A stretch of DNA of 14,540 nt from JBEATZ01 sp041178545. GTDB lineage: Bacteria; Planctomycetota; UBA1135; UBA2386. Each line of letters starts with the position of its first letter. The stretch's first letter is position 1. This document shows positions 6,608 to 13,625 of the stretch, in pieces. The translations under genes and the position numbers were made by a program. The stretch lies in the NCBI GenBank assembly GCA_041178545.1, contig JBEGVB010000131.1, positions 1-14,540 on the forward strand, given 5' to 3'. The notes below the pieces were generated by a model. The model was not told the DNA's origin. It did no database searches and saw nothing but the letters and a program-made list of their open reading frames with translations.

Positions 6608-8412
6608 TCCGGGTCCTTCCCCCAGAGGTGGTCAACCAGATCGCCGCCGGCGAGGTCATCGAGCGTCCGTACTCGGTGGTGAAGGAACTGGTCGAGAACA
6701 GCCTCGATGCCGGTGCGACCCGCGTCCGGGTGGAGGTCCAGGGCGGCGGCGCCGAGTGCATCCGCGTGGTCGACGACGGCAGCGGGTTCCACGCCGAGGA
6801 CCTGCCGCTCGCGTTCGCGAGCCATGCCACCAGCAAGCTCAGCGCGCTCGCGGACCTCGACCACATCGCCAGCCTCGGCTTCCGTGGCGAGGCACTTGCC
6901 TCCATCGGCTCGGTGGCCCGCGCCACGATCCGCAGCCGGCGGCACGACGAGCCCTCGGGACACGAGATCTCGTGCGCAGGCGGCCAACTCGGCCCGGTGC
7001 GTCCTTGCGGCTGCCCGCCCGGCACGACCATCGAGATCCGCGACCTGTTCTTCAACGTGCCTGCGCGACGCAAGTTCCTGCGCACGCCTGCCTCGGAGAA
7101 GGCAAAGGTCACCGAGTTGCTGTGCCAGCTCTCCCTCGCGCGCCTCGACGTCGACTTCACCCTCGTGGTCGACGGACGCGAGGTGCTGCGCCTGCCCGGG
7201 GGCGAGGACCTTGCCACGCGGTTCGGGCGTTGCCACGGCACCGAGCTCGTCCGCGGGTTGCTGCCGGTGGAACGCGAGTTCGGCACCCTGCGCGTGACTG
7301 GACTGGTGGGCGAGCCCGACCTGGCACGGCGCGACAGCAAGCTGGAGCTGCTCTGCGTCAACGGTCGTTTCGCGCGCGAGAACGCGGCGGTGCAGTCGGT
7401 GCGCCAGGCCTACCGCGAGTACCTGATGGGCGGGCGCATCCCTGTCTACGTCCTGCAACTGGTGCTGCCGCCCGACCAGGTCGACGTGAACGTGCACCCG
7501 CGCAAGGCCGAGGTGCGGTTCCTGGACTCGCGCCGCGTGGCCGGCTGCATGCACGAGACCGTGCGCGCTGCGCTGCAGTCGCGCGCCTCCGCCTCCCCCG
7601 GCGGCATCGTGCTCGACCCCGAGCTGCCGCGCGCGCGCTCGGGATTCCCGGACCTGCCGGCCGACCTGTTCGGCCGCCCGGTGACACCTGCTCCCGCGGT
7701 GCGCGAGACGCAGCCCTTGTTCGGGCGCGGCGAGCAGGTGTCGCCCGCAACCGTGGGCACGCCGCGGACCGAACCCGCACCGACGCAGGCCATGCCGGCT
7801 GCCGGCGCACCGCAGAAGCCGCACCCGTTCCGCGGGCTGGGCTCGCGCTTCCTGCAGGTGATGGACCTCTACCTGCTGCTGGAGGGTCCCCAGGGACTCG
7901 TGGTGGTGGACCAGCACGCGCTGCACGAGCGCGTGGTCTACGAGCGGTTGCGCAACGCACACCGGGCCCGCAGTGCCACCACCCAGCGGTTGCTGGTGCC
8001 TGCCGTGGTGCACCTCACGCCCACGGACAAGGAGTGGCTGCTGGAGTCGGCTCGCGAGCTGGAGGGCGAGGGACTGCTGGTGGAGGACTTCGGCCCCGGC
8101 GCCGTGGCGGTGCAGGGCGTGCCCGCGGCGCTCGGCAAGGTCGACCCGAGCCGGCTGCTGCGCGAACTGGTTGCCTCCGACGGCGCGTGCAGTGCGGCTG
8201 CACAGGCGCGCGAGACCGTGTCCGAGCGCTTCCACAGCATGGCGTGCCGCGCCGCCGTGATGGCGGGCGACCGCCTCACCGAGCCGGAGATCGGCGCACT
8301 CCTCGCCGAGGCATCGACCCTGGAGCACCCGCACAACTGCCCGCACGGACGGCCCACCGTCCTCACCTTCACGCCAGCGGAGCTCGAGCGCTACTTCCGG
8401 CGCCGCTGCTGA
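6604..8412 (+). CDS. mutL: DNA mismatch repair protein MutL (endonuclease type)
   Basis: MutL couples mismatch recognition by MutS to strand incision and excision. The 602-aa product has a complete GHKL ATPase half: QIAAGEVIERP (12-22), ELVENSLDAG (28-37), DDGSG (57-61), SHATSKL (73-79) and GFRGEALASIGSV (92-104). A Pro/Ala-rich linker follows, roughly residues 335-400. The C-terminal domain has the metal-dependent endonuclease motif DQHALHERVVYE (436-447), a likely beta-clamp-binding QRLLVP (461-466), ACRAA around C548 and CPHGRP from C579. This is therefore the nicking MutL of bacteria without MutH. The ATG at 6604 overlaps the holA stop, and GGGAG lies 8 bases upstream. MutS is not in the window. 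Confidence 0.96.
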   Translation: MIRVLPPEVVNQIAAGEVIERPYSVVKELVENSLDAGATRVRVEVQGGGAECIRVVDDGSGFHAEDLPLAFASHATSKLSALADLDHIASLGFRGEALASIGSVARATIRSRRHDEPSGHEISCAGGQLGPVRPCGCPPGTTIEIRDLFFNVPARRKFLRTPASEKAKVTELLCQLSLARLDVDFTLVVDGREVLRLPGGEDLATRFGRCHGTELVRGLLPVEREFGTLRVTGLVGEPDLARRDSKLELLCVNGRFARENAAVQSVRQAYREYLMGGRIPVYVLQLVLPPDQVDVNVHPRKAEVRFLDSRRVAGCMHETVRAALQSRASASPGGIVLDPELPRARSGFPDLPADLFGRPVTPAPAVRETQPLFGRGEQVSPATVGTPRTEPAPTQAMPAAGAPQKPHPFRGLGSRFLQVMDLYLLLEGPQGLVVVDQHALHERVVYERLRNAHRARSATTQRLLVPAVVHLTPTDKEWLLESARELEGEGLLVEDFGPGAVAVQGVPAALGKVDPSRLLRELVASDGACSAAAQARETVSERFHSMACRAAVMAGDRLTEPEIGALLAEASTLEHPHNCPHGRPTVLTFTPAELERYFRRRC

Positions 8413-8444
8413 ACCCGCGCCCCACCTGCAACGATCCCCGTCCC

Positions 8445-9071
8445 ATGAACCTCCGCGCGCTGCCCCGTGTCCTGCTCCTCTGTCCGGCCTTGCTGGCGTT
8501 CCAGGACCCGACGCCTTCTCCCGCCACCCAGCCTGCTGCGCAGGCGCCTGTCGGCGGGGGCGAGACGCAGCGCACGCTGGAGGAGTCGCTGCGACTCGCA
8601 CAGCCCGGTCCCGAGCACGCCTGGCTCGCACAGCTCGTGGGCGAGCACGAGGTCGTACTGCGTTCGCGCGCGCGTGCGTCGGATGCGTGGGCCGAGCGCA
8701 AGGGCACCTGCACCGCGAGCAAGCTGCTGGGCGGGCGCTACGTGCAGCTCGCGATGCGCTTCCCCGCCTCGGGACCCGAGGCGGAGGGTTTCGAGGTGCT
8801 GCAGGTGCTGGGCCACGACCGGTTGCGCCGCGCGTACACCTCCAGCTGGCGCGACACGCTCACCACGTGGGACGTGGTCTCGAGCGGTGGCATGACCGAG
8901 CCGGGGCTCGTTCGGTTCCAGGGCGTGAGTGCGGACCCGCAGTTCGTCGACGGCCGCGTGTTCCGCATGGACCTCGCGGTGCCCGGGTCCGGTGCTCCCT
9001 CGCTGCGCGTGTTCACCGGCACCGCAGGTGCCGAAGAGGAACTGGTCCATCTCGAGTTCCGCCGCGCCTGA
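8445..9071 (+). CDS. Secreted DUF1579-like protein of unknown function
   Basis: A 208-aa protein with a short N-terminal signal-like segment (MNLRALPRVLLLCPALLAFQ), then a Pro/Ala/Gln-rich stretch to about residue 37. The rest resembles DUF1579, from PGPEHAWLAQLVGEHEV (54-70) onward. That family forms a small lipocalin-like beta-barrel often exported by planctomycetes and other bacteria; its function is not known. The ATG at 8445 is 32 bases after the mutL stop, with no Shine-Dalgarno. A weak AACGAT (8430-8435) might be a -10, so the gene may be read with the operon, alone, or both. Its stop lies 9 bases from the stop of the convergent msrA gene. Family placement is by pattern and moderately sure. 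Confidence 0.72.
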   Translation: MNLRALPRVLLLCPALLAFQDPTPSPATQPAAQAPVGGGETQRTLEESLRLAQPGPEHAWLAQLVGEHEVVLRSRARASDAWAERKGTCTASKLLGGRYVQLAMRFPASGPEAEGFEVLQVLGHDRLRRAYTSSWRDTLTTWDVVSSGGMTEPGLVRFQGVSADPQFVDGRVFRMDLAVPGSGAPSLRVFTGTAGAEEELVHLEFRRA

Positions 9072-9080
9072 CCTGCGCCG

Positions 9081-9806
9081 TCACTTCTTCAGCTTGAGCT
9101 TGTCGAGCTTGGGCGCGATCACCGCACGGCAGTACCCCTGGTTGGGGTTGTTGCGGTAGTAGTCCTGGTGGTACGCCTCGGCCGGGTAGAAGGTCGTCGC
9201 ACGCGCCACCTGGGTGACGATGGGGTTGCCGAAGCGCGGCTGTGCGGCCTCGATCGCCTGCTTGACCACGGCCAGCTGCCCGTCGTCCTCGTGGAAGATG
9301 GCGCTGCGGTACTGCGTGCCCACGTCGGCGCCCTGCCGGTTGGGCGTGGTCGGGTCGTGGGCGCGGAAGAACCAGTCGAGCAGCGCGTCGAGGGCGAGCT
9401 TCTGCGGGTCGTAGACGACGCGCACGACCTCGGCGTGGTTGGTGGTGCCGGTGCAGACCTGCTCGTAGGTCGGGTTCGCCACGTCGCCGCCCATGTAGCC
9501 GGACTCGACGTCCACCACGCCCTCGACCTGTTCGAGCACGGCCTCGATGCACCAGAAGCAGCCGGCACCGAGGGAGATGGTCTGGAAGCGCGGTTCGTTC
9601 ATGGCGGGATCCGCAGGGGCAGCAGGTTTGGTCTCTTCGGGGGTCGAGGCGGGGAGTTCCGCCGCTGGAGCCTGGTCCTTGGGCGCGGCGGCCGGCGAGG
9701 GGGTGGGGCTGGTGGCCGGCGTGGGGACCGCGGGCTCGGTGGTCCCGTTGCAGGCGGCAAGGCAGGCGGCAAGGAGCCATGCGGCGGGGCGGAGGAGGCT
9801 CTGCAT
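9081..9806 (-). CDS. msrA: Peptide-methionine (S)-S-oxide reductase, lipoprotein form
   Basis: MsrA reduces methionine-S-sulfoxide in oxidised proteins. The 241-aa product has the active site GAGCFWC (79-85 region, catalytic Cys83), followed by GYMGG, YEQVCTGTTNHAEVV and DPTTPNRQGADVGTQYRSAI. A C-terminal NPNQGYC supplies a likely resolving Cys. The N-terminus is unusual: a hydrophobic leader ending in the lipobox LAAC (Cys19; an LAAC ending at Cys15 is the alternative), then a ~50-residue Pro/Ala/Thr linker before the enzyme begins near residue 70. So the enzyme is probably lipid-anchored and faces the periplasm, repairing envelope proteins. The ATG at 9806-9804 is chosen because it gives this leader. 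An internal Met just before the catalytic domain could give a cytosolic form. It is divergent from the RRM gene. Confidence 0.94.
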   Translation of the reverse strand: MQSLLRPAAWLLAACLAACNGTTEPAVPTPATSPTPSPAAAPKDQAPAAELPASTPEETKPAAPADPAMNEPRFQTISLGAGCFWCIEAVLEQVEGVVDVESGYMGGDVANPTYEQVCTGTTNHAEVVRVVYDPQKLALDALLDWFFRAHDPTTPNRQGADVGTQYRSAIFHEDDGQLAVVKQAIEAAQPRFGNPIVTQVARATTFYPAEAYHQDYYRNNPNQGYCRAVIAPKLDKLKLKK

Positions 9807-9813
9807 GGCCCTG

Positions 9814-9819
9814 ATCCTA
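9814..9819 (-). promoter_or_regulatory. Candidate -10 element of msrA
   Basis: On the - strand TAGGAT (9819 to 9814) matches the -10 consensus at 4 of 6 positions and lies 7 bases before the msrA ATG, which would give a nearly leaderless transcript. No convincing -35 is visible. Confidence 0.3.
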
Positions 9820-9846
9820 GGCCCGGCGCCAAGGGCTGGGAGCGGC

Positions 9847-9934
9847 CTGACCGGGGAATCCTCCAAGTGGACCTTCCCGTACAGCAGGTCTTGCCTATCA
9901 TCCGCCGCGTCTGACCGGGAGGTTGCCCGGTCAG
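9847..9934. repeat. CTGACCGGG repeats in the msrA/RRM divergent intergenic region
   Basis: CTGACCGGG occurs at 9847-9855 and again at 9911-9919, with its inverted copy CCCGGTCAG at 9926-9934. The last two form a perfect 9-bp stem with a 6-base loop (AGGTTG). The first copy lies just upstream of where the msrA -35 would be; the palindrome sits at the expected start of the RRM transcript. They could be operator half-sites or an mRNA 5' stem-loop. Confidence 0.6.
9874..9901 (+). promoter_or_regulatory. Candidate promoter of the RRM gene
   Basis: TATCAT (9896-9901) matches the -10 consensus at 5 of 6 positions. A weak TTCCCG (9874-9879) lies 16 bp upstream as a possible -35. The implied start near 9908 leaves a leader of about 125 bases before the RRM ATG. 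Confidence 0.42.
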
Positions 9935-9965
9935 TCCATCGCGCGCACGGACCTCGTTTCCACAC

Positions 9966-10021
9966 GGAGGACTTCCTCGCCGTACCGCGCATGCACCTCT
10001 CTCGTCTGCACTCCGAGGAAG
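9966..10021 (+). promoter_or_regulatory. Leader with anti-Shine-Dalgarno element upstream of the RRM gene
   Basis: The ribosome-binding site GAGGAAG (10015-10021, 10 bases before the ATG) is perfectly complementary to CTTCCTC (9972-9978). The same CCTC bases (9975-9978) can instead pair with GAGG (9967-9970) in a small hairpin. The two pairings exclude each other, the layout expected of a translational switch. No known riboswitch class is recognised. Confidence 0.4.
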
Positions 10022-10031
10022 TCACATCGCG

Positions 10032-10589
10032 ATGGGCAAGAGACTCTACGTCGGGAACCTCCCGTACGACGCCACGGAAGCGGCACTGCTCGAGGTCTTC
10101 GGGCAGGATGGCCGCAAGGTCGAGAAGGTCCACATCGTCCTCGACCGGGAGACGGGCAGGCCGCGCGGCTTTGCCTTCGTCGAGATGGCCACGGACGAAC
10201 AGGCTCGTGCCGCCATGCAGGCGCTCGACGGCAAGGACTTCCGTGGCCGCATGATGCGCATCAACGAGGCGGAGGACCGTCGTCCCGGCGGGCCGCGCCC
10301 CGGCGGCCCCGGTGGCGCTCCGCGTCCGGCCGGTGGATTCGGTGGTCCATCCCGCGGCCCGGGTCCGGGTGGTCCGCGCCCGCCGTTCGGTGGTGGCGGT
10401 GGTGGCCCCAGCGGGGGCGGCGCCCCGCGGCGCCCTTGGGACGGCCCTGGCGGCGGCGGTGGTGGCGGTGGCGCGGACGACAAGAAGCGCTACGAGAAGA
10501 AGACCACCAAGCGGAAGCACGACGACGAGGAGGACTTCGGCGGTCCGCGTCGCGGCGGCAAGATCGACTACGACGACGACTGGGGTTAG
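10032..10589 (+). CDS. Glycine-rich RRM-domain RNA-binding protein
   Basis: A 185-aa protein with one N-terminal RNA recognition motif (residues 3-78): RNP2 is LYVGNL (5-10) and RNP1 is RGFAFVEM (45-52). Residues 84-148 are a Gly/Pro/Arg-rich low-complexity region. A strongly charged tail follows (DDKKRYEKKTTKRKH, then DDEEDF), ending in DYDDDWG. This resembles the bacterial Rbp proteins known from cyanobacteria and others, often cold-induced and thought to bind mRNA, but the tail is longer and more charged. The ATG at 10032 starts the RRM directly and has AGGAAG 10 bases upstream. It appears to be a single-gene unit with a long leader, divergent from msrA. The RRM call is near certain; the RNA targets are unknown. 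Confidence 0.93.
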   Translation: MGKRLYVGNLPYDATEAALLEVFGQDGRKVEKVHIVLDRETGRPRGFAFVEMATDEQARAAMQALDGKDFRGRMMRINEAEDRRPGGPRPGGPGGAPRPAGGFGGPSRGPGPGGPRPPFGGGGGGPSGGGAPRRPWDGPGGGGGGGGADDKKRYEKKTTKRKHDDEEDFGGPRRGGKIDYDDDWG

Positions 10590-10614
10590 TCGACGTCCGG
10601 GCCGGGTGTTCGGT

Positions 10615-10630
10615 GGGGCGCAACCGCCCC
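10615..10630 (+). terminator. GC hairpin after the RRM gene
   Basis: GGGGCG (10615-10620) pairs with CGCCCC (10625-10630) around a CAAC loop, 25 bases after the RRM stop. There is no T-tract, so it is only a weak terminator candidate. Confidence 0.3.
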
Positions 10631-10684
10631 GGAGACGGTCCCGCTCTCGGCCTCGGTGGGCATTCCCGGCGGGCGGCTGCGGGG

Positions 10685-10706
10685 TAGAGTTCTGCGCCTC
10701 CTGAGG
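10685..10706 (+). promoter_or_regulatory. Candidate -10 and ribosome-binding site of the secreted propeller gene
   Basis: TAGAGT (10685-10690) is a 4-of-6 match to the -10 consensus, with a weak TTCCCG (10663-10668) 16 bp upstream. GAGG (10703-10706) lies 6 bases before the GTG at 10713 and decides that start. Confidence 0.35.
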
Positions 10707-10712
10707 TCCCAC

Positions 10713-12116
10713 GTGAACCGCTCCTTCCTCCTCGCAGCATCCGTTTTCCTCGCTGTCGCAAGCAGCGCCTCCGCCCAGGTCGTGTTGAGCCAGATCGCCG
10801 AGGTCGACGTCCAGACGTCGGTGGTCGGCAACATTGGCAACAACCCCTCTGCCATCGCCTTCGACGGCACCAACCTCTACGTCGCCGGCTTCTACAACGG
10901 CTCGCCCGGCACCACGGGCCAGTCTGCGATGGTCAAGATCAGCAACGTGCTGACGACGCCCACGGTGGGGACCCTGTTCGGCATCGACCCGGTGACGCCT
11001 GCCAGCCGCGGCTACTCGGGCCTCGACTGGCACAACGGGTTCCTCTACGCCGCGTTCGACCCCGGCTCGGTGAACGCCAACGGCATCACGTGCTGGGACG
11101 CGAACGGCACCCAGGTGTGGGCGAAGAGTGCCCGCGGCGGCAGCAGCGTGGCCCGCGACCCGGGCGTGCCCGGCGGCAACCCTGCCTTCGGCACCGGCAT
11201 CGCATGGACCCAGTTCGCGGGCTCTGCCGGCGGGCCCCAGGGCCGCGCGCTGCAGGACGCCCTCACCGGCCTCGACATCTGGGGCCTGCAGACCGGGTTC
11301 AGCCTGAGCAGCCCCACGGCACAGTACTTCCGCGACATGGACTTCGACGACCAGACGGGCGACCTCTGGTACCGCGCCAACAACAACCTCTACGTCGCGC
11401 GCCGCACCGGCGACAACGCCGCAACGACCGCCGTGGTCGCGCTCGACCCGGAGACCACGCCGCGCAACATGCAGAACGTGGTGTACGTGCGGACCCCCAC
11501 GGGCAGCGTGGTGCTCTACAACGACCGCGACGCGGCGGTCACGGGCCAGCTCTTCGTCGACGTGATGCGCGCCATGCGCCCGGACGGCACCCCGGACCGC
11601 CTCGACCTCGGCACCTTCTCGCCGCTGGCGGGCTCCGCGGCCTACGACTTCGCCTACCACGAGCCGACGCAGGTACTCGCGATCTCCGACTTCACCAACC
11701 GCAAGGTCTACTTCTTCAACGTCACCGTGCCGCCGTCCTACGGCTACGGCGCCGGCTGCGCGGACAGCTCCAGCTTCGTGCCCCGTCACACGTCCAGTGG
11801 GACGTTGCTCGGTGGCTCGGGGGTGCTCACCCTCCAGGTCGACAACGCCACGCCTGCAGCGCCCGCCTTCTTCGCCTTCGGCTTCGGCAAGACCCAGATC
11901 CCGCTCGGCAACGGGTGCGACATCCTGGTCGGCGGCCTGTCGAGCTTCTTCCTCGGGCCGGTGTTCACCGCCCCGGGCCTGCCGGGCTCCGGTGCGGCCT
12001 CGGCGCCCTTTGCCGTGCCGCCGGGCTACAGCGGCGTCGGGTTCAACACCCAGGCCGTGGTCCTCGACAACGGCGCCATCGTCCTGAGCAACGGCCTGCA
12101 GACGATCATCCCCTGA
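10713..12116 (+). CDS. Secreted propeller-like protein with planctomycete-type C-terminal domain
   Basis: A 467-aa exported protein. The GTG at 10713, with GAGG six bases upstream, gives a clean signal peptide that should be cleaved after SASA (residues 1-20, then QVVLSQ). Longer in-frame starts upstream add an arginine-rich stretch and are unlikely. Residues ~25-340 contain blade-like repeats (NPSAIAFDGTNLYVAGF, GLDWHNGFLYAAFD, DFDDQTGDLWYRANNNLYVA, DFAYHEPTQVLAISDF), suggesting a beta-propeller. From about residue 342 a separate domain runs from YGYGAGC to SNGLQTIIP, with LTLQVDNATPAAPAFFAFGFG and GNGCDILVGGL inside it. I recall this domain at the C-terminus of many exported planctomycete proteins, possibly a sorting or surface-attachment module. 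No catalytic motif is recognised and the function is unknown. Confidence 0.82.
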   Translation: MNRSFLLAASVFLAVASSASAQVVLSQIAEVDVQTSVVGNIGNNPSAIAFDGTNLYVAGFYNGSPGTTGQSAMVKISNVLTTPTVGTLFGIDPVTPASRGYSGLDWHNGFLYAAFDPGSVNANGITCWDANGTQVWAKSARGGSSVARDPGVPGGNPAFGTGIAWTQFAGSAGGPQGRALQDALTGLDIWGLQTGFSLSSPTAQYFRDMDFDDQTGDLWYRANNNLYVARRTGDNAATTAVVALDPETTPRNMQNVVYVRTPTGSVVLYNDRDAAVTGQLFVDVMRAMRPDGTPDRLDLGTFSPLAGSAAYDFAYHEPTQVLAISDFTNRKVYFFNVTVPPSYGYGAGCADSSSFVPRHTSSGTLLGGSGVLTLQVDNATPAAPAFFAFGFGKTQIPLGNGCDILVGGLSSFFLGPVFTAPGLPGSGAASAPFAVPPGYSGVGFNTQAVVLDNGAIVLSNGLQTIIP

Positions 12117-12117
12117 C

Positions 12118-12132
12118 ACCGGCGCAGCCGGT
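12118..12132 (+). terminator. Small hairpin after the secreted propeller gene
   Basis: ACCGGC (12118-12123) pairs with GCCGGT (12127-12132) around GCA, directly after the stop codon. The stem is only 6 bp and there is no T-tract. The rest of the 191-bp gap to gltA holds an AT-richer patch with a promoter candidate and nothing else recognised. Confidence 0.3.
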
Positions 12133-12228
12133 CCGGTCGGCGTGGTCGGGGCGGTCCGCGGCGGGGGTGTGACCCTCTGGTCCAGGTGCGCCGCGGCGCC
12201 ACTGCGGTGCCCCGATCCGTTTGGATTT

Positions 12229-12259
12229 TTGCGGGAAGCGCATCGCCTTTCTGCATACT
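12229..12259 (+). promoter_or_regulatory. Weak promoter candidate for gltA
   Basis: An unusually AT-rich patch (about 12218-12275) contains TTGCGG (12229-12234) and CATACT (12254-12259), 19 bp apart. The spacing is longer than ideal. The start would be near 12266, a leader of about 42 bases. Confidence 0.3.
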
Positions 12260-12307
12260 GTTTTGCCTCCAAACACGCCCCCAGCCTCGAACCTGTTTGC
12301 CGCGCCG

Positions 12308-13606
12308 ATGAGCACCCAGACCACCCCCCAGACGGCCCGACTGACGATTGGCGATCGCGAGATCGACCTGCCCGTCATGGTCGGCACCGAAGGCGAGATC
12401 GCCATCGACATCCGCCAGCTCCGCGCCAAGACCGGCTGCATCACCTACGACCCCGGTCTCGGCAACACGGGTGCGACCAACAGCAAGATCACCTTCCTCG
12501 ACGGCGAGCAGGGCATCCTGCGCTATGCCGGTTACCCGATCGAGGAACTCGCGCAGAAGAGCTCGTTCGTCGAGACCATGTGGCTGCTGCTCCACCAGGA
12601 GCTGCCCACCGCGCAGCAGCTCGCGCAGTTCTCGCACGAGCTGACGTACCACTCGATGCTGCACGAGGACCTCAAGCAGCTCTTCGGCAGCCTGCCGAAG
12701 ACCGGCCACCCCATGGCCGTGTGCGCGGCCGCCGTCGGCGCACTGTCGACCTTCTACCCGGACACCAAGTCCTCGGACGCGAAGAGCAACTGGATCAGCT
12801 GCATCCGCCTGCTGGCCAAGATGCCGACCATCGCTGCCTACAGCTACAAGCACAGCATCGGGCAGCCGTTCATGTACCCGCGGAACGACCTCTCCTACAC
12901 CGCGAACCTCATGCACATGATGTTCGCGACGCCGTGCGAGAAGTTCGAGCCCAACCCGGTGATGGCGCGCGCCCTCGACCTGCTGCTCATCCTGCACGCG
13001 GACCACGAGCAGAACTGCTCGACCAGCACGGTGCGCACGGTGGGCAGCTCGCACGCCAACCTGTTCGCCTCGGTGGCGGCCGGCATCAGCGCGCTGTGGG
13101 GCCCGCTGCACGGCGGCGCCAACCAGGAGGTGATCGAGATGCTCATCTCGATCCGCGACGGCGACCGCAGCGCCAAGCAGTTCATGGAGCTCGCCAAGAA
13201 GAAGGACAGCGGCGTGCGCCTGATGGGCTTCGGCCACCGCGTCTACAAGAACTACGACCCGCGCGCGCTCATCCTCAAGCAGGCGTGCCACGAGGTGCTG
13301 GGCCAGCTGGGCCGCAAGGACCCGCTGCTGGAGATCGCCCAGGAGCTGGAGCAGCTCGCGCTGTCCGACTCCTACTTCGTCGACCGCAAGCTCTACCCCA
13401 ACGTCGACTTCTACTCGGGCATCATCTACAAGGCGCTCAACATCCCCGTGGAGCTGTTCACGGTGTTCTTCGCCCTCGGCCGCATGCCCGGCTGGATCTC
13501 GCAGTGGATGGAGTTCCACCGCGACGCCGACGCGCGCATCACGCGCCCGCGGCAGGTCTACCAGGGTGCCACCAAGCGCGCCTACGTCCCGCTCGAGAAG
13601 CGCTGA
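12308..13606 (+). CDS. gltA: Citrate synthase, type II (hexameric, NADH-sensitive type)
   Basis: Condenses acetyl-CoA and oxaloacetate to citrate, the entry step of the TCA cycle. The 432-aa product closely follows E. coli GltA in layout. The catalytic residues are His268 (GPLHGG), His310 (GFGHRVYKNYDPRA) and Asp367 (NVDFYSG). HADHEQNCSTSTVR (230-243) is also present. Residues linked to NADH inhibition in E. coli are kept: Arg167 and Lys171 (RLLAKMP) and Cys210 (MMFATPC), which suggests allosteric control by NADH. The ATG at 12308 gives the usual N-terminus (MSTQ...ARLTIGDREIDLPV). The frame is open back to 12221, but that part holds the promoter-like patch. No Shine-Dalgarno is visible. folP starts 19 bases after the stop. 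Confidence 0.97.
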   Translation: MSTQTTPQTARLTIGDREIDLPVMVGTEGEIAIDIRQLRAKTGCITYDPGLGNTGATNSKITFLDGEQGILRYAGYPIEELAQKSSFVETMWLLLHQELPTAQQLAQFSHELTYHSMLHEDLKQLFGSLPKTGHPMAVCAAAVGALSTFYPDTKSSDAKSNWISCIRLLAKMPTIAAYSYKHSIGQPFMYPRNDLSYTANLMHMMFATPCEKFEPNPVMARALDLLLILHADHEQNCSTSTVRTVGSSHANLFASVAAGISALWGPLHGGANQEVIEMLISIRDGDRSAKQFMELAKKKDSGVRLMGFGHRVYKNYDPRALILKQACHEVLGQLGRKDPLLEIAQELEQLALSDSYFVDRKLYPNVDFYSGIIYKALNIPVELFTVFFALGRMPGWISQWMEFHRDADARITRPRQVYQGATKRAYVPLEKR

Positions 13607-13625
13607 GCCAGCGCCCGAGCGCCGC

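Noticed and set aside
5917..8631. A 904-codon open frame on the - strand opposite holA and mutL
   Set aside because: It is antisense to intact mutL and has low-complexity Ala/Arg/His composition and no domain pattern.
9991..10254. Possible leader peptide starting at ATG 9991, upstream of the RRM gene
   Set aside because: It runs far into the RRM gene in another frame, and its GGAGG (9966-9970) is 20 bases away, too far to serve it.
10296..10480. GGT/GGC-rich repeats as a possible tandem repeat or CRISPR-like array
   Set aside because: They are simply codons for the glycine-rich region of the RRM protein, with no regular unit or spacers.
9081..12272. A 1063-codon open frame on the - strand covering the RRM and secreted propeller genes
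   Set aside because: Only its last 241 codons (msrA, from the Met at 9806) look like a real protein. The rest is antisense to well-supported genes and results from high GC content.
12270..12299. Inverted repeat CAAACA / TGTTTG before gltA
   Set aside because: Only 6 bp with an 18-base loop, expected by chance; no operator family recognised.
12221..12307. An N-terminal extension of citrate synthase from an upstream start
   Set aside because: The extra 29 residues are not part of the family pattern, and the DNA is AT-rich and promoter-like; the ATG at 12308 fits GltA proteins.
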